Shown: one piece after another, positions 26,954-34,625 of the stretch
Numbering within the stretch: position 1 is the first letter of the stretch
Layout: each line of letters starts with the position of its first letter
Source: Thiofilum flexile DSM 14609
Lineage (GTDB): Bacteria; Pseudomonadota; Gammaproteobacteria; Thiotrichales; Thiotrichaceae
Reading direction: 5' to 3'
Length of the DNA stretch: 64,000 nt
Assembly (NCBI RefSeq): GCF_000380185.1
Contig: NZ_KB904780.1
Location: forward strand, 62,001-126,000
Notes under the pieces: model-generated
What the model was told of the DNA's origin: nothing
Databases searched by the model: none
What the model saw: the letters and a program-made list of their open reading frames with translations, nothing else
Program-made: the position numbers and the translations under genes

Positions 26954-28192
26954 TTAATAAGTAGGGCAAGTAGGTTTATAAGGGGTTTTCACTAACCCCC
27001 ACCGATATTCCAGTGGCGCGTGTGGATCTGATACTAACAATTTATCTTCCACATTTTTCCGTAAATCGCGCAGCGTCATATAGTATTCTTCGCCTAGCGT
27101 CATTTGAACCATGCAGAATTTATTGAGTAGATCCATTTCACTTTTAGGTGGTTTGTCACGTGAGAACACCGCCTTGGCCCAACGTGCAGGCACAGAGTGC
27201 GGATCAAAGCGACCAATACGATCTAAATGATGGCGTACGGAGTCAAAAAACATCGTTAAACGTTTATCACGTCCGGGTGTCGAGTGATCATCGTATTCTC
27301 TAGCAGTCAAGCATTGACGCCCTTCACGACGGACTTTTTGTAGATACCATAAGGCATCATACACATACACACTACGATCATTAGCATACATACATAGCGC
27401 TAATAATAAACGCAGTGTTTTTTCGTCAGGCTTCTCTGCACGCTTGCCTAATTTGCGTGAAATCACATCTGTAAAAGCTACATAGTCAAAATTTAAATCT
27501 CTCGCTAGCTGGAACTGCTCGGTACTAAATCCGGGTTGCTGGCTTTGTGAGAGTCTAATATTTTGCGGCTGTTTAAAGCGGCGATAACCGTCTGCAAAAT
27601 TCTTATCTTCCGGTACATAGAAAGGGAAAGAAGGTGTTCTTAATAAGTAACGTGCCGATTTTGGAGTAGTAGACGCTTGTACCTCTGCAATACCGGGGTC
27701 AGTCACATTAACGATTTGATAAGAGTGAACCCCCGGAGCTACATAAAGATCACCAGGGCGAATCTCTGCTAAGGCAATAGGATAAGTATCCTGACGCAAT
27801 GACTTGGTACTGGTCATATCCGCTACGTAGTCCATAAACTTACGCACCCGCACAGGTGGAGGTAAGTTATCCCAAGTTTTCATATCATTGCTGATAAGCT
27901 TGCCAGGTGATTGTTGGTTATTGACAACAAACGGTAAGTTATTTTCATATGAAAACATTAAACGCATGGCATAAACAGCATCCGCGCAATCATTTTCAAA
28001 CTTATAGTAGATAGGTTTAGCGGGGTTCATAAAAATATCATCTTTTAGATTAGTTTTTACCCACGCACGATAACGTTCCTCCCATGTATCGTCCCATTGA
28101 TTTACTGTATCCCATACCGCAGCATTCGCAGAATGCGATAAAACGGACAGGCTGGTAATACACAGCAGCGCAAAGTATTTGATTTTTTTCAT
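26954..28192 (-). CDS. Secreted protein, possible NlpC/P60-like amidase fold
   Basis: 412 aa. A clear signal peptide (MKKIKYFALLCITSLSVLSH, cleavage after SANA near residue 24) exports it. No named family is recognised. Cys69 in FENDCADAVYAMRLMF, at the start of a helix, and His156 in RPGDLYVAPGVHSYQIVNV, after a GDL-type strand, follow the order and spacing of NlpC/P60-like enzymes; this is an inference. The remaining half is basic and aromatic-rich, with no repeats. It has its own ribosome site, stands between the DUF1287 lipoprotein (111 nt away) and the PYV-repeat lipoprotein, and is on the same strand. Function unknown. Confidence 0.72.
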   Translation of the reverse strand: MKKIKYFALLCITSLSVLSHSANAAVWDTVNQWDDTWEERYRAWVKTNLKDDIFMNPAKPIYYKFENDCADAVYAMRLMFSYENNLPFVVNNQQSPGKLISNDMKTWDNLPPPVRVRKFMDYVADMTSTKSLRQDTYPIALAEIRPGDLYVAPGVHSYQIVNVTDPGIAEVQASTTPKSARYLLRTPSFPFYVPEDKNFADGYRRFKQPQNIRLSQSQQPGFSTEQFQLARDLNFDYVAFTDVISRKLGKRAEKPDEKTLRLLLALCMYANDRSVYVYDALWYLQKVRREGRQCLTAREYDDHSTPGRDKRLTMFFDSVRHHLDRIGRFDPHSVPARWAKAVFSRDKPPKSEMDLLNKFCMVQMTLGEEYYMTLRDLRKNVEDKLLVSDPHAPLEYRWGLVKTPYKPTCPTY

Positions 28193-28310
28193 AGATCCTA
28201 AAGACCACCTGGCAAAATGAGCGACTAAGTGCCTAATCTTAAGCGGATATTCAATGCTCAGAATTAGCTAAAACGCCTAGACTAATTGCCAGACTCAATA
28301 ATTTCAAGCC

Positions 28311-28346
28311 AAAAAAAATGCCTGGTTACTCGACATAACCAGGCAT
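28311..28346 (-). terminator. Terminator of the PYV-repeat lipoprotein gene
   Basis: An 11-bp stem ATGCCTGGTTA / TAACCAGGCAT (28318-28328, 28336-28346), 7-nt loop, followed by a run of T on the minus strand. It lies 57 nt after the stop. Confidence 0.87.
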
Positions 28347-28403
28347 AATCACTACATAAACGATTTAATAGCTTAGCGAATTATCACCTAGCCTGTTACA
28401 TCA

Positions 28404-28991
28404 TTACTCGTCTTGCATTTGCATGATAGCTTCACGAGTCGCAGGTGTTAATACAACTGGTCCTTTGTAGTTACCTTTCGCTTTAATAGAAGGTACAACA
28501 ACCTCAGGGACAATGACTTGTACTGGGCGTGGTTGTACATATGGACGTGGTTGTACATAAGGGCGTGGTTGCACATAAGGACGTGGTTGTACTGGACGCA
28601 CATAGGGGCGTTGTACTGGACGTACATAGGGGCGTTGTACTGGACGTACATATGGACGTGGTTGTGGACGTACATAAGGACGTACAGGACGTGGTTGTAC
28701 ATAAGGACGTGTATTACATTGACTGCAATCGTATTTAATGATGGTTTTAACTTCTGGCTCAACTGTTTCTGTTTCAACAACTTCAGTTGTAGTTGTTGTA
28801 GTTTCAGCAGTATCAATAGCAGTATCAATAACCTCTGTAGAGCCTTGAGAAGCTTGTTGAGAAGATTGTTGGCTACCTGTGGTTTGTTGAGCAGGGCTGG
28901 CGCTTGCATCTGCTGATTGTTGGCTACAACCTGTAGCAAACATACCCATCACCATCAATGCGGCTAGTGTTAATTGAGTTTTAATTTTCAT
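28404..28991 (-). CDS. Lipoprotein with PYV(R/Q)P repeats
   Basis: 195 aa. Lipoprotein signal (MKIKTQLTLAALMVMGMFATGC, split as seen; lipid Cys22), then a Ser/Gln/Thr-rich linker, a CxxC pair (Cys89, Cys92), eight PYVRP/PYVQP units from residue 96 to 156, and a C-terminal block VPSIKAKGNYKGPVVLTPAT. The first 38 residues and the IKAKGNYKGP block are nearly the same as in the neighbouring lipoprotein at 29673, while the middles differ, so the two are paralogues. No family or function recognised. A Pro-Tyr-Arg arm could span the wall or bind polyanions, which is only inference. Confidence 0.8.
   Translation of the reverse strand: MKIKTQLTLAALMVMGMFATGCSQQSADASASPAQQTTGSQQSSQQASQGSTEVIDTAIDTAETTTTTTEVVETETVEPEVKTIIKYDCSQCNTRPYVQPRPVRPYVRPQPRPYVRPVQRPYVRPVQRPYVRPVQPRPYVQPRPYVQPRPYVQPRPVQVIVPEVVVPSIKAKGNYKGPVVLTPATREAIMQMQDE
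28524..28706 (-). repeat. Tandem coding repeat, eight PYV(R/Q)P units
   Basis: Eight units of mostly 18-24 nt encode PYVRP or PYVQP with short PR, VQR or Q spacers. The repeat makes long spurious frames on both strands. It could change length by slippage or recombination. Confidence 0.9.
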
Positions 28992-29581
28992 GAGTCTTCG
29001 TCTCTTTGTTGTTTAAATGAAAGCAGCTTCAAATAATACCAAGAAGTTGTGGTTGCTAAGCAACAAAATCAGATCAAGCGACATTATATAGTATAAATTT
29101 TTATAATATCAAGGACTTAAGTTTACAGGTAGATACCGCAATTATCTTAGACAATCGACGTGTTACCTATTAATCACTTAGTTTGAATGAGCTGTGTGAA
29201 TACAGCCACATAGATTAAGATGACTGACACAATCTCACTCTATTATCTAAGTTAACAAATAGATAGCAGTTGTATTGTGCTTAGAAATCCTGAAATGCTT
29301 TTAGTCCCAATCTGTTTATTGCCCCGGCTTCTTTAGAAGCCTAATTTAAGTACTAAAGCAATCCCTTACGTTTTTAACTATGTACCAGCGCTCCCTCTCT
29401 AGTACACAAATCTAATCAAAAACCACACTCAAATAGTATAATTACTGATTAGTATGTCTCATATTTACCACATAAACAAGCAATTTACAGATAAGCTGGC
29501 GTCTTTTTAATGAGCTTATCCTTTTCGCTAGGCACTGCTTGCCCAGCAACACCCCCTTAGTGCTAGTGTCTTAATGCAAAC
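28992..29581. other. AT-rich intergenic stretch between the paired lipoprotein genes
   Basis: About 590 nt without a plausible gene. The first 45 nt next to 28992 are the leader of the PYV-repeat lipoprotein and resemble the leader of the second lipoprotein (shared TTGAA..TGCTTTC..TTAAACAAC and AAAGAGAC on the minus strand). I see nothing definite in the rest; the promoter is not obvious. Confidence 0.6.
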
Positions 29582-29621
29582 CAAAAAAAACGTCCAGCCT
29601 TATCTGCTAAGACTGGACGTT
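29582..29621 (-). terminator. Terminator of the His-repeat lipoprotein gene
   Basis: A stem AACGTCCAG / CTGGACGTT (29589-29597, 29613-29621), extended inward by CTTA/TAAG with one mismatch, loop TCTGC, and eight T on the minus strand. It lies 52 nt after the stop. Confidence 0.88.
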
Positions 29622-29672
29622 AACACATCTGAGCTGAACTCAGATTATCTAACTACTCTAAGAATAATTAAA

Positions 29673-30548
29673 TTACTGAGCTTGTTGATAATCGCTCATC
29701 ATTTTTAAAGTAGCTGGATTGTAGCCGATTGGGCCTTTGTAGTTACCTTTTGCTTTAATAGGTGGAATAGCAATAGTTGGTACATCTACTACTGGAGGTA
29801 AAGGACGTGGCACAGGACGTACTACTGGTGGACGCACCATTACTGGTGGACGTACATATACGGGTGGGCGTGGACGTACTGGCGGACGTGGACGTACTGC
29901 TGGACGTGGACGAGCAGTGCGGCAGCCATACGCATGAGTATGGTTACGGTTAGTGAAAGGATGGCTGTGAGTAACAGAATTGGTACAACCAGGAATAGCT
30001 GGATGCATATGTAACCATTTATTACCCGCTTGACGACGTGGAGCAACAACTCGACCACCGCCTCTTCTTGGAGGAGGACGTTTAATGATTGGGCGAGAAC
30101 CACCTTTACAACTGTAATGATGAGAGTGATTACGGTTAGTGAAAGGATGGCTGTGAGTAATAGAGTTGGTGCAACCAGGAATAGCTGGATGGGTATGTGA
30201 CCACTGACCACCACCGCCTGATGGACGACGACCAGGACGATTAACAGGACGTCTACCGCATTTGCTGCAGTCAACAACTGTACGTACTACTTCTTTAACA
30301 ACAACAGACGGTGTTGTTGGCTCTACAGGCTCAACGACAACTTTTTCACCTTCTTCACCCACTACTGCTGTTGCTTGTTGAGAAGTTTGTTGCGAAGTAG
30401 TTTGTTGAGAAGTTGTTTGTTGAGAGGTGGCTTGTGTTGTTTGCTGAGCTGGGCTAACGCTAGCATCGGCTGATTGTTGGCTACAACCCGATGCGAACAG
30501 ACCCATAGCCATTAATGCCGCCAATGTGAGCTGAGTCTTGATTTTCAT
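29673..30548 (-). CDS. Lipoprotein with duplicated His/Cys-rich module
   Basis: 291 aa. Signal with lipid Cys22 (LFASGC), a linker of SQQTT units, a CxxC pair (Cys94, Cys97), then two 32-residue modules (116-147 and 178-209), a Pro/Arg/Val-rich arm (about 211-256), and the block IPPIKAKGNYKGP near 262-273. Each module has nine or ten potential metal ligands: H-x-H at its start, PGCTNS, THSHPFTNRNH, and a final cysteine. Paralogue of the lipoprotein at 28404. Start: the ATG at 30548 aligns with the paralogue; the longer frame begins in the leader. Metal or surface binding is likely but inferred. Confidence 0.8.
   Translation of the reverse strand: MKIKTQLTLAALMAMGLFASGCSQQSADASVSPAQQTTQATSQQTTSQQTTSQQTSQQATAVVGEEGEKVVVEPVEPTTPSVVVKEVVRTVVDCSKCGRRPVNRPGRRPSGGGGQWSHTHPAIPGCTNSITHSHPFTNRNHSHHYSCKGGSRPIIKRPPPRRGGGRVVAPRRQAGNKWLHMHPAIPGCTNSVTHSHPFTNRNHTHAYGCRTARPRPAVRPRPPVRPRPPVYVRPPVMVRPPVVRPVPRPLPPVVDVPTIAIPPIKAKGNYKGPIGYNPATLKMMSDYQQAQ
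29922..30017 (-). repeat. His/Cys module, copy 2
   Basis: Codes residues 178-209. It shares HPAIPGCTNS and THSHPFTNRNH with copy 1 at 30108-30203 and is close to it in DNA sequence, so it is a recent internal duplication. Confidence 0.92.
30108..30203 (-). repeat. His/Cys module, copy 1
   Basis: Codes residues 116-147, 32 residues, the same length as copy 2 at 29922-30017. Separated from it by a 30-residue Arg/Pro/Gly-rich spacer. Confidence 0.92.
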
Positions 30549-31022
30549 AATCTTAAGTCTCTTTCGTTGTTTAAGGGAAAGCATTTCAAATATAGTCAAT
30601 ACTTATTATCAACTACGTCATAAATATTTAGCACGAACCGAACACCTTAAGCCTAACCATCATAAGCTGGCTAATTCGACGCACTCCATGCTTCTTGGGG
30701 CGATGTGGAATCCCCACCTGCCTAAGTTGCCTTGAATAAATGAAAAGTTCAATAGCAAAATACAACAAAGTTGCGAGAAAACACATTTTTGAGCGCAAGA
30801 AGTGCTTTTATACAACAAACTAACTAAACTGGAGCTAAAGCAAATAAAATTTATTAGCTTTTGGATAAGATTAGTCGATAAGGTGTCTGTCCTAGTGTAC
30901 TAAATCTTTTTGGTAACAAAGGTAAGGTGCCCTCGTCAATATCTTACGATAGTAAAGCGTTCATAGGAACTACAACTTAATACCATCAAAAATACTAATT
31001 AGCCTACTCGCTCTAGGAGCGC
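30549..31022. other. Intergenic stretch between the His-repeat lipoprotein and ffh
   Basis: About 474 AT-rich nt. The leader of the lipoprotein gene occupies the first 45 nt. A weak 5-bp hairpin (31009-31021) lies just before the ffh stop side. I see no gene here; a 65-codon plus-strand frame starting inside the lipoprotein is not convincing. Confidence 0.55.
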
Positions 31023-32399
31023 TTATCCCCCGATGGGTGGTGAGCCACCACCATTAAAAGGTAAACGTCCTTTCATAGTCTGCATTAGCTTACGCATTCC
31101 TCCTTTGGAAAATTGCTTCATCGCTTTACTCATTTGCATATGTTGTTTGAGTAAGCGATTGACATCCTGCACTTGCAGACCACTCCCCGCTGCAATACGC
31201 CGCTTGCGCGATGCCTTAATCACCTCTGGATCACGCCGCTCCTGAGGTGTCATGGAGTTAATAATAGCAATCATTTGCCGAATTTCACGGTCATTAGCTC
31301 GATTTTTTACTTGCTCTGGCACATTACCCATGCCCGGCAGCTTATCCATTAGGCTAGCAATGCCGCCCATTTTCAGCATTTGCTCCATTTGCTCTTTGAG
31401 ATCTTCAAAGTCAAAGCCTTTGCCTTTATTCAGCTTTTGAGCGAGTTTTTTAGCTTTCTCATGATCTACCTGACGCTGAGCATCCTCAATCAAGCTCAGC
31501 ACATCACCCATACCTAAAATACGAGAAGCCATCCGATCGGGATGAAACGGCTCTAAGGCATCTAATTTTTCGCCAACACCAATAAACTTAATCGGTTTAC
31601 CCGTAATATGACGGACTGATAGAGCTGCCCCTCCGCGTGCATCCCCATCCGCTTTAGTCAACACGACCCCCGTGAGAGGTAAGGCATCATTAAACGCTTT
31701 AGCTGTATTCGCAGCATCCTGTCCGGTCATGCTATCGACAACAAACAAGGTTTCAATGGGATGAACAGCCGCATGTAGCTCCTGAATCTCTCCCATCATC
31801 TCCGCATCAATATGCAAACGACCTGCGGTATCGATAATCAATACATCAAAATATTTTAGTTTAGCTTCATTATAGGCGGCTTTAGCAATAGCTACAGGCT
31901 TTTGATCAGGCTGACTGGGGAAAAATACGCCGCCGGTTTGTTGCGCAACCGTTTCTAACTGCTTAATCGCTGCCGGACGATACACATCACAACTCACCAC
32001 CATGACGCTTTTCTTTTCCCGCTCTTTGAGAAAACGGGTTAACTTACCTACCGTCGTGGTCTTGCCCGCCCCTTGCAAACCTGCCATTAAAATCACCGCA
32101 GGTGGCTGACTATTGAGTGCTAGAGCCTCATTTGCCTTACCCATGACCGCCACTAACTCGTCATTGACGACTTTAATTAAGGCTTGTCCGGGTGTTAGGC
32201 TGGTTAAAACCTCCTGCCCTACCGCACGGGTTTTAACATTTTCAATAAAACTTCTTACTACAGGTAGAGCGACATCGGCCTCTAGCAAAGCCATTCGCAC
32301 ATCACGTAGCGCTTCTTTAATATTATCCTCTGTTAAACGTGCTTGGCCACGCAACTTTTTAACAGTCTGAGAAAGACGGCCACTTAAATTTTCAAACAT
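31023..32399 (-). CDS. ffh: Signal recognition particle protein Ffh
   Basis: GTPase that, with 4.5S RNA, brings nascent membrane proteins to FtsY and SecYEG. N domain (FENLSGRLSQTVKKLRGQAR), G domain with GLQGAGKTTTVGKL near 107, DTAGRLHID near 190 and TKADGDARGG near 247, and a methionine-rich M domain after about 300 (GMGDVLSLIEDAQ, then SGLQVQDVNRLLKQHMQMSK). 458 aa, normal. It is divergent from ypjD, the arrangement known in E. coli. Confidence 0.96.
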   Translation of the reverse strand: MFENLSGRLSQTVKKLRGQARLTEDNIKEALRDVRMALLEADVALPVVRSFIENVKTRAVGQEVLTSLTPGQALIKVVNDELVAVMGKANEALALNSQPPAVILMAGLQGAGKTTTVGKLTRFLKEREKKSVMVVSCDVYRPAAIKQLETVAQQTGGVFFPSQPDQKPVAIAKAAYNEAKLKYFDVLIIDTAGRLHIDAEMMGEIQELHAAVHPIETLFVVDSMTGQDAANTAKAFNDALPLTGVVLTKADGDARGGAALSVRHITGKPIKFIGVGEKLDALEPFHPDRMASRILGMGDVLSLIEDAQRQVDHEKAKKLAQKLNKGKGFDFEDLKEQMEQMLKMGGIASLMDKLPGMGNVPEQVKNRANDREIRQMIAIINSMTPQERRDPEVIKASRKRRIAAGSGLQVQDVNRLLKQHMQMSKAMKQFSKGGMRKLMQTMKGRLPFNGGGSPPIGG

Positions 32400-32517
32400 G
32401 ATTTGTTCTTCTGCTAGTCCGAGTCGGGTACATCTTGGTATGATAACACCAAATGTGCTATTTCATTCCACTGGTCACGAAATAGCTTGCTAACCTTTAA
32501 AACACTTATACCGTACA

Positions 32518-33330
32518 ATGACAATAATGACGACCCTGTTGGCTATGATAGCTTGGTCTTTAGTTTGGCTTACTCTATTTCTCCAACTATACAAAGCCCC
32601 AGATCAACCAACACCACGCCTACTGCAACTTAAATGGTTAAAACCATTAATGTTAATAGCACTCGCTGCACATGGCTTGAGTTTACTATGGCTAATGCGT
32701 ACCCATATGGGCTTTGCTTTAAGTTTTAACTTAGCCGCGTCTTTAGTCATGTGGCTTACCAACCTATTACTCTTCTTTGCCCAACTCAAACGTCCGGTAC
32801 AAAGCCTAAGTTTATTCACCCTCCCTTTCACCTTAATCAGCCTCCTCATTCAGATGTTTTCTCAACCTACCGGCTATATGATTAGTTTAAATAATGGCTT
32901 GGATATTCATATTATTATTTCACTACTGGCTTATAGCATGCTAACCTTAGCCGCTTTTCAAGCTATCTTACTCTCTATCCAAAACCATTATCTGCATAAA
33001 CGCCAATCTATTTTAATTCTAAAATCATTACCTCCCTTACTCGACATGGAAGATTTATTGTTTCGGCTGATTTTTACCGGTGTAATACTACTAACCCTAG
33101 GTCTACTCACGGGCTTTATTTATTTAACTGATTTATTTGCTCAACATGTTGCACATAAAACAGTTCTATCCCTAATCGCTTGGCTGATATTTACTACTTT
33201 ATTAATCGGACATTGGCGCTATGGCTGGCGGGGACGTATTGCGATACGATGGACATTGATAGGAAGTGTTATTTTAATGCTGGGTTTCTTAGGCAGTAAA
33301 TTTGTTATTGAATATTTGGTGCAACGTTAA
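32518..33330 (+). CDS. ypjD: CcsA-like inner-membrane protein YpjD
   Basis: 270 aa with about eight membrane helices (for example AALAAHGLSLLWLMR-type and IISLLAYSMLTLAAFQAILLS segments), matching the YpjD/CcsA-HemX-like family next to ffh. The family's function in this position is unsettled; CcsA relatives handle heme in cytochrome c maturation, and YpjD has been linked to the CorB-type neighbour. Ends in the stop that overlaps the yfjD start (ATG at 33330). A second in-frame ATG at 32527 is an alternative start. Confidence 0.86.
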   Translation: MTIMTTLLAMIAWSLVWLTLFLQLYKAPDQPTPRLLQLKWLKPLMLIALAAHGLSLLWLMRTHMGFALSFNLAASLVMWLTNLLLFFAQLKRPVQSLSLFTLPFTLISLLIQMFSQPTGYMISLNNGLDIHIIISLLAYSMLTLAAFQAILLSIQNHYLHKRQSILILKSLPPLLDMEDLLFRLIFTGVILLTLGLLTGFIYLTDLFAQHVAHKTVLSLIAWLIFTTLLIGHWRYGWRGRIAIRWTLIGSVILMLGFLGSKFVIEYLVQR

Positions 33331-34625
33331 TGAGTATAGATAGTATCCCTATTAGTATATTAGTGATAGCTTTAGTAGGATTATTCAGCTTATCTGCGTT
33401 TTTTTCTGGCTCTGAAACAGCCTTAATGACCCTTAATCGTTATCGCTTACGGCATCTAGCCGATCAAAATCATAAAGGTGCCCTATTAGCTCAAAAGCTA
33501 CTAGACGATCCAGAACGCCTAATCGGTATGATTTTATTAGGCAATAACTTTATTAATATTATTATCACGCAATTAGCCACCCTATTAGGCTTGCGTTTAT
33601 TTGGTGATGCGGGTTTAGCCTTAGCGACGGGTATTTTAACCTTATTATTACTCATCTTTGGTGAGGTCATGCCTAAGACAGTAGGAGCCTTGCACCCTGA
33701 GCGTATTGCTTTTCCGGCTGCTTATATTTACTCGGCAATGCTTAAAGTCTTATGGCCTTTTGTCTGGATTGTTAATAGCCTAGTGAGTGCTTTACTGAAA
33801 CTTTTCGGCTTAAGCTCAGACAGTAGTAATCGCATTGCACTCAGCCGTGAAGAACTGCGTAGTGTCGTAACAGCAGCCGGCACTACTATTCCCAAAAACC
33901 ACGTTGATATGTTAGTGAGTGTATTAGATTTAGAGTCTACTACTATCGAAGATATTATGATTCCACGCAGTCAAATCTATGCTATCGATTTAGAAAGCGA
34001 CTGGAGCGATATTGAAGATCAACTCTCTAGAAGTAACTTTACCCGCATTTTAGTTTATCGTGATAGTTTAGATCAGGTCGAAGGCTTTGTGCATGTACGT
34101 AAAATATTTCCTTTATTACGCGATGGCTATTTAACTCGTGAGCGTTTAGAAAGTATTATTCGTCCTGCTTATTTTGTCCCAGAAGGGGTCAGCTTAACTC
34201 AGCAGCTTATTAATTTCAGAGAAGAAGCGCGTAGAATTGCCGTGGTAGTGGATGAATATGGTGAGGTACAGGGCTTAATTACCATGGAGGATATTCTAGA
34301 GGAAATAGTCGGTGAGTTTTCAACGGTTCCGCCGAGTTTATCACGAGAGATTCTGCATAGAGAAGATGGTAGCGCGAGTGTCGATGGTAGTTTACATTTA
34401 CGTGAAATTAATCGCCTCCTTGAAATTAATCTACCTACTGATGGTGCCAAAACTTTAAATGGTTTAATTACCGAGCATTTGCAAGAGATACCTGTGCCTA
34501 GTATGACGGTATTAATTAATGATTATCCGATAGAAATTCGTAAAACTCGCAATAATGCGGTGAAGACCGCTATTATTTACCCACGTTTAATTCGTGATTC
34601 AGAGCAAGATAATCCTAATGGCTAA
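33330..34625 (+). CDS. yfjD: CorB/CorC-type CNNM and CBS-domain membrane protein
   Basis: 431 aa. N-terminal CNNM membrane domain with SAFFSGSETALMTLNRYRLR near 23 and LLLLIFGEVMPKTVGAL near 100, then two CBS domains (IMIPRSQIYAIDL near 208; VVDEYGEVQGLITMEDILE near 303), and a C-terminal CorC/HlyC domain (DGSLHLREINRLL near 351). Likely involved in magnesium or other cation movement. The ATG overlaps the ypjD stop by one base, and the radA start overlaps its stop by 8 nt, so the three genes are coupled. Confidence 0.92.
   Translation: MSIDSIPISILVIALVGLFSLSAFFSGSETALMTLNRYRLRHLADQNHKGALLAQKLLDDPERLIGMILLGNNFINIIITQLATLLGLRLFGDAGLALATGILTLLLLIFGEVMPKTVGALHPERIAFPAAYIYSAMLKVLWPFVWIVNSLVSALLKLFGLSSDSSNRIALSREELRSVVTAAGTTIPKNHVDMLVSVLDLESTTIEDIMIPRSQIYAIDLESDWSDIEDQLSRSNFTRILVYRDSLDQVEGFVHVRKIFPLLRDGYLTRERLESIIRPAYFVPEGVSLTQQLINFREEARRIAVVVDEYGEVQGLITMEDILEEIVGEFSTVPPSLSREILHREDGSASVDGSLHLREINRLLEINLPTDGAKTLNGLITEHLQEIPVPSMTVLINDYPIEIRKTRNNAVKTAIIYPRLIRDSEQDNPNG

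Noticed and set aside
28524-28706. Possible CRISPR array
   Set aside because: Units are only 18-24 nt, lack unique spacers and keep an open protein frame; it is a coding repeat.
28448-28939. Long alternative frames across the PYV repeat on both strands (163 aa minus, 132 and 69 aa plus)
   Set aside because: They are shadows of the tandem repeat, with low-complexity Asn/His/Tyr or Trp/Tyr strings; the lipoprotein frame has a signal, ribosome context and paralogue.
30538-30735. 65-aa plus-strand frame before the His-repeat lipoprotein
   Set aside because: Starts inside the lipoprotein leader, no ribosome site and no recognisable features.
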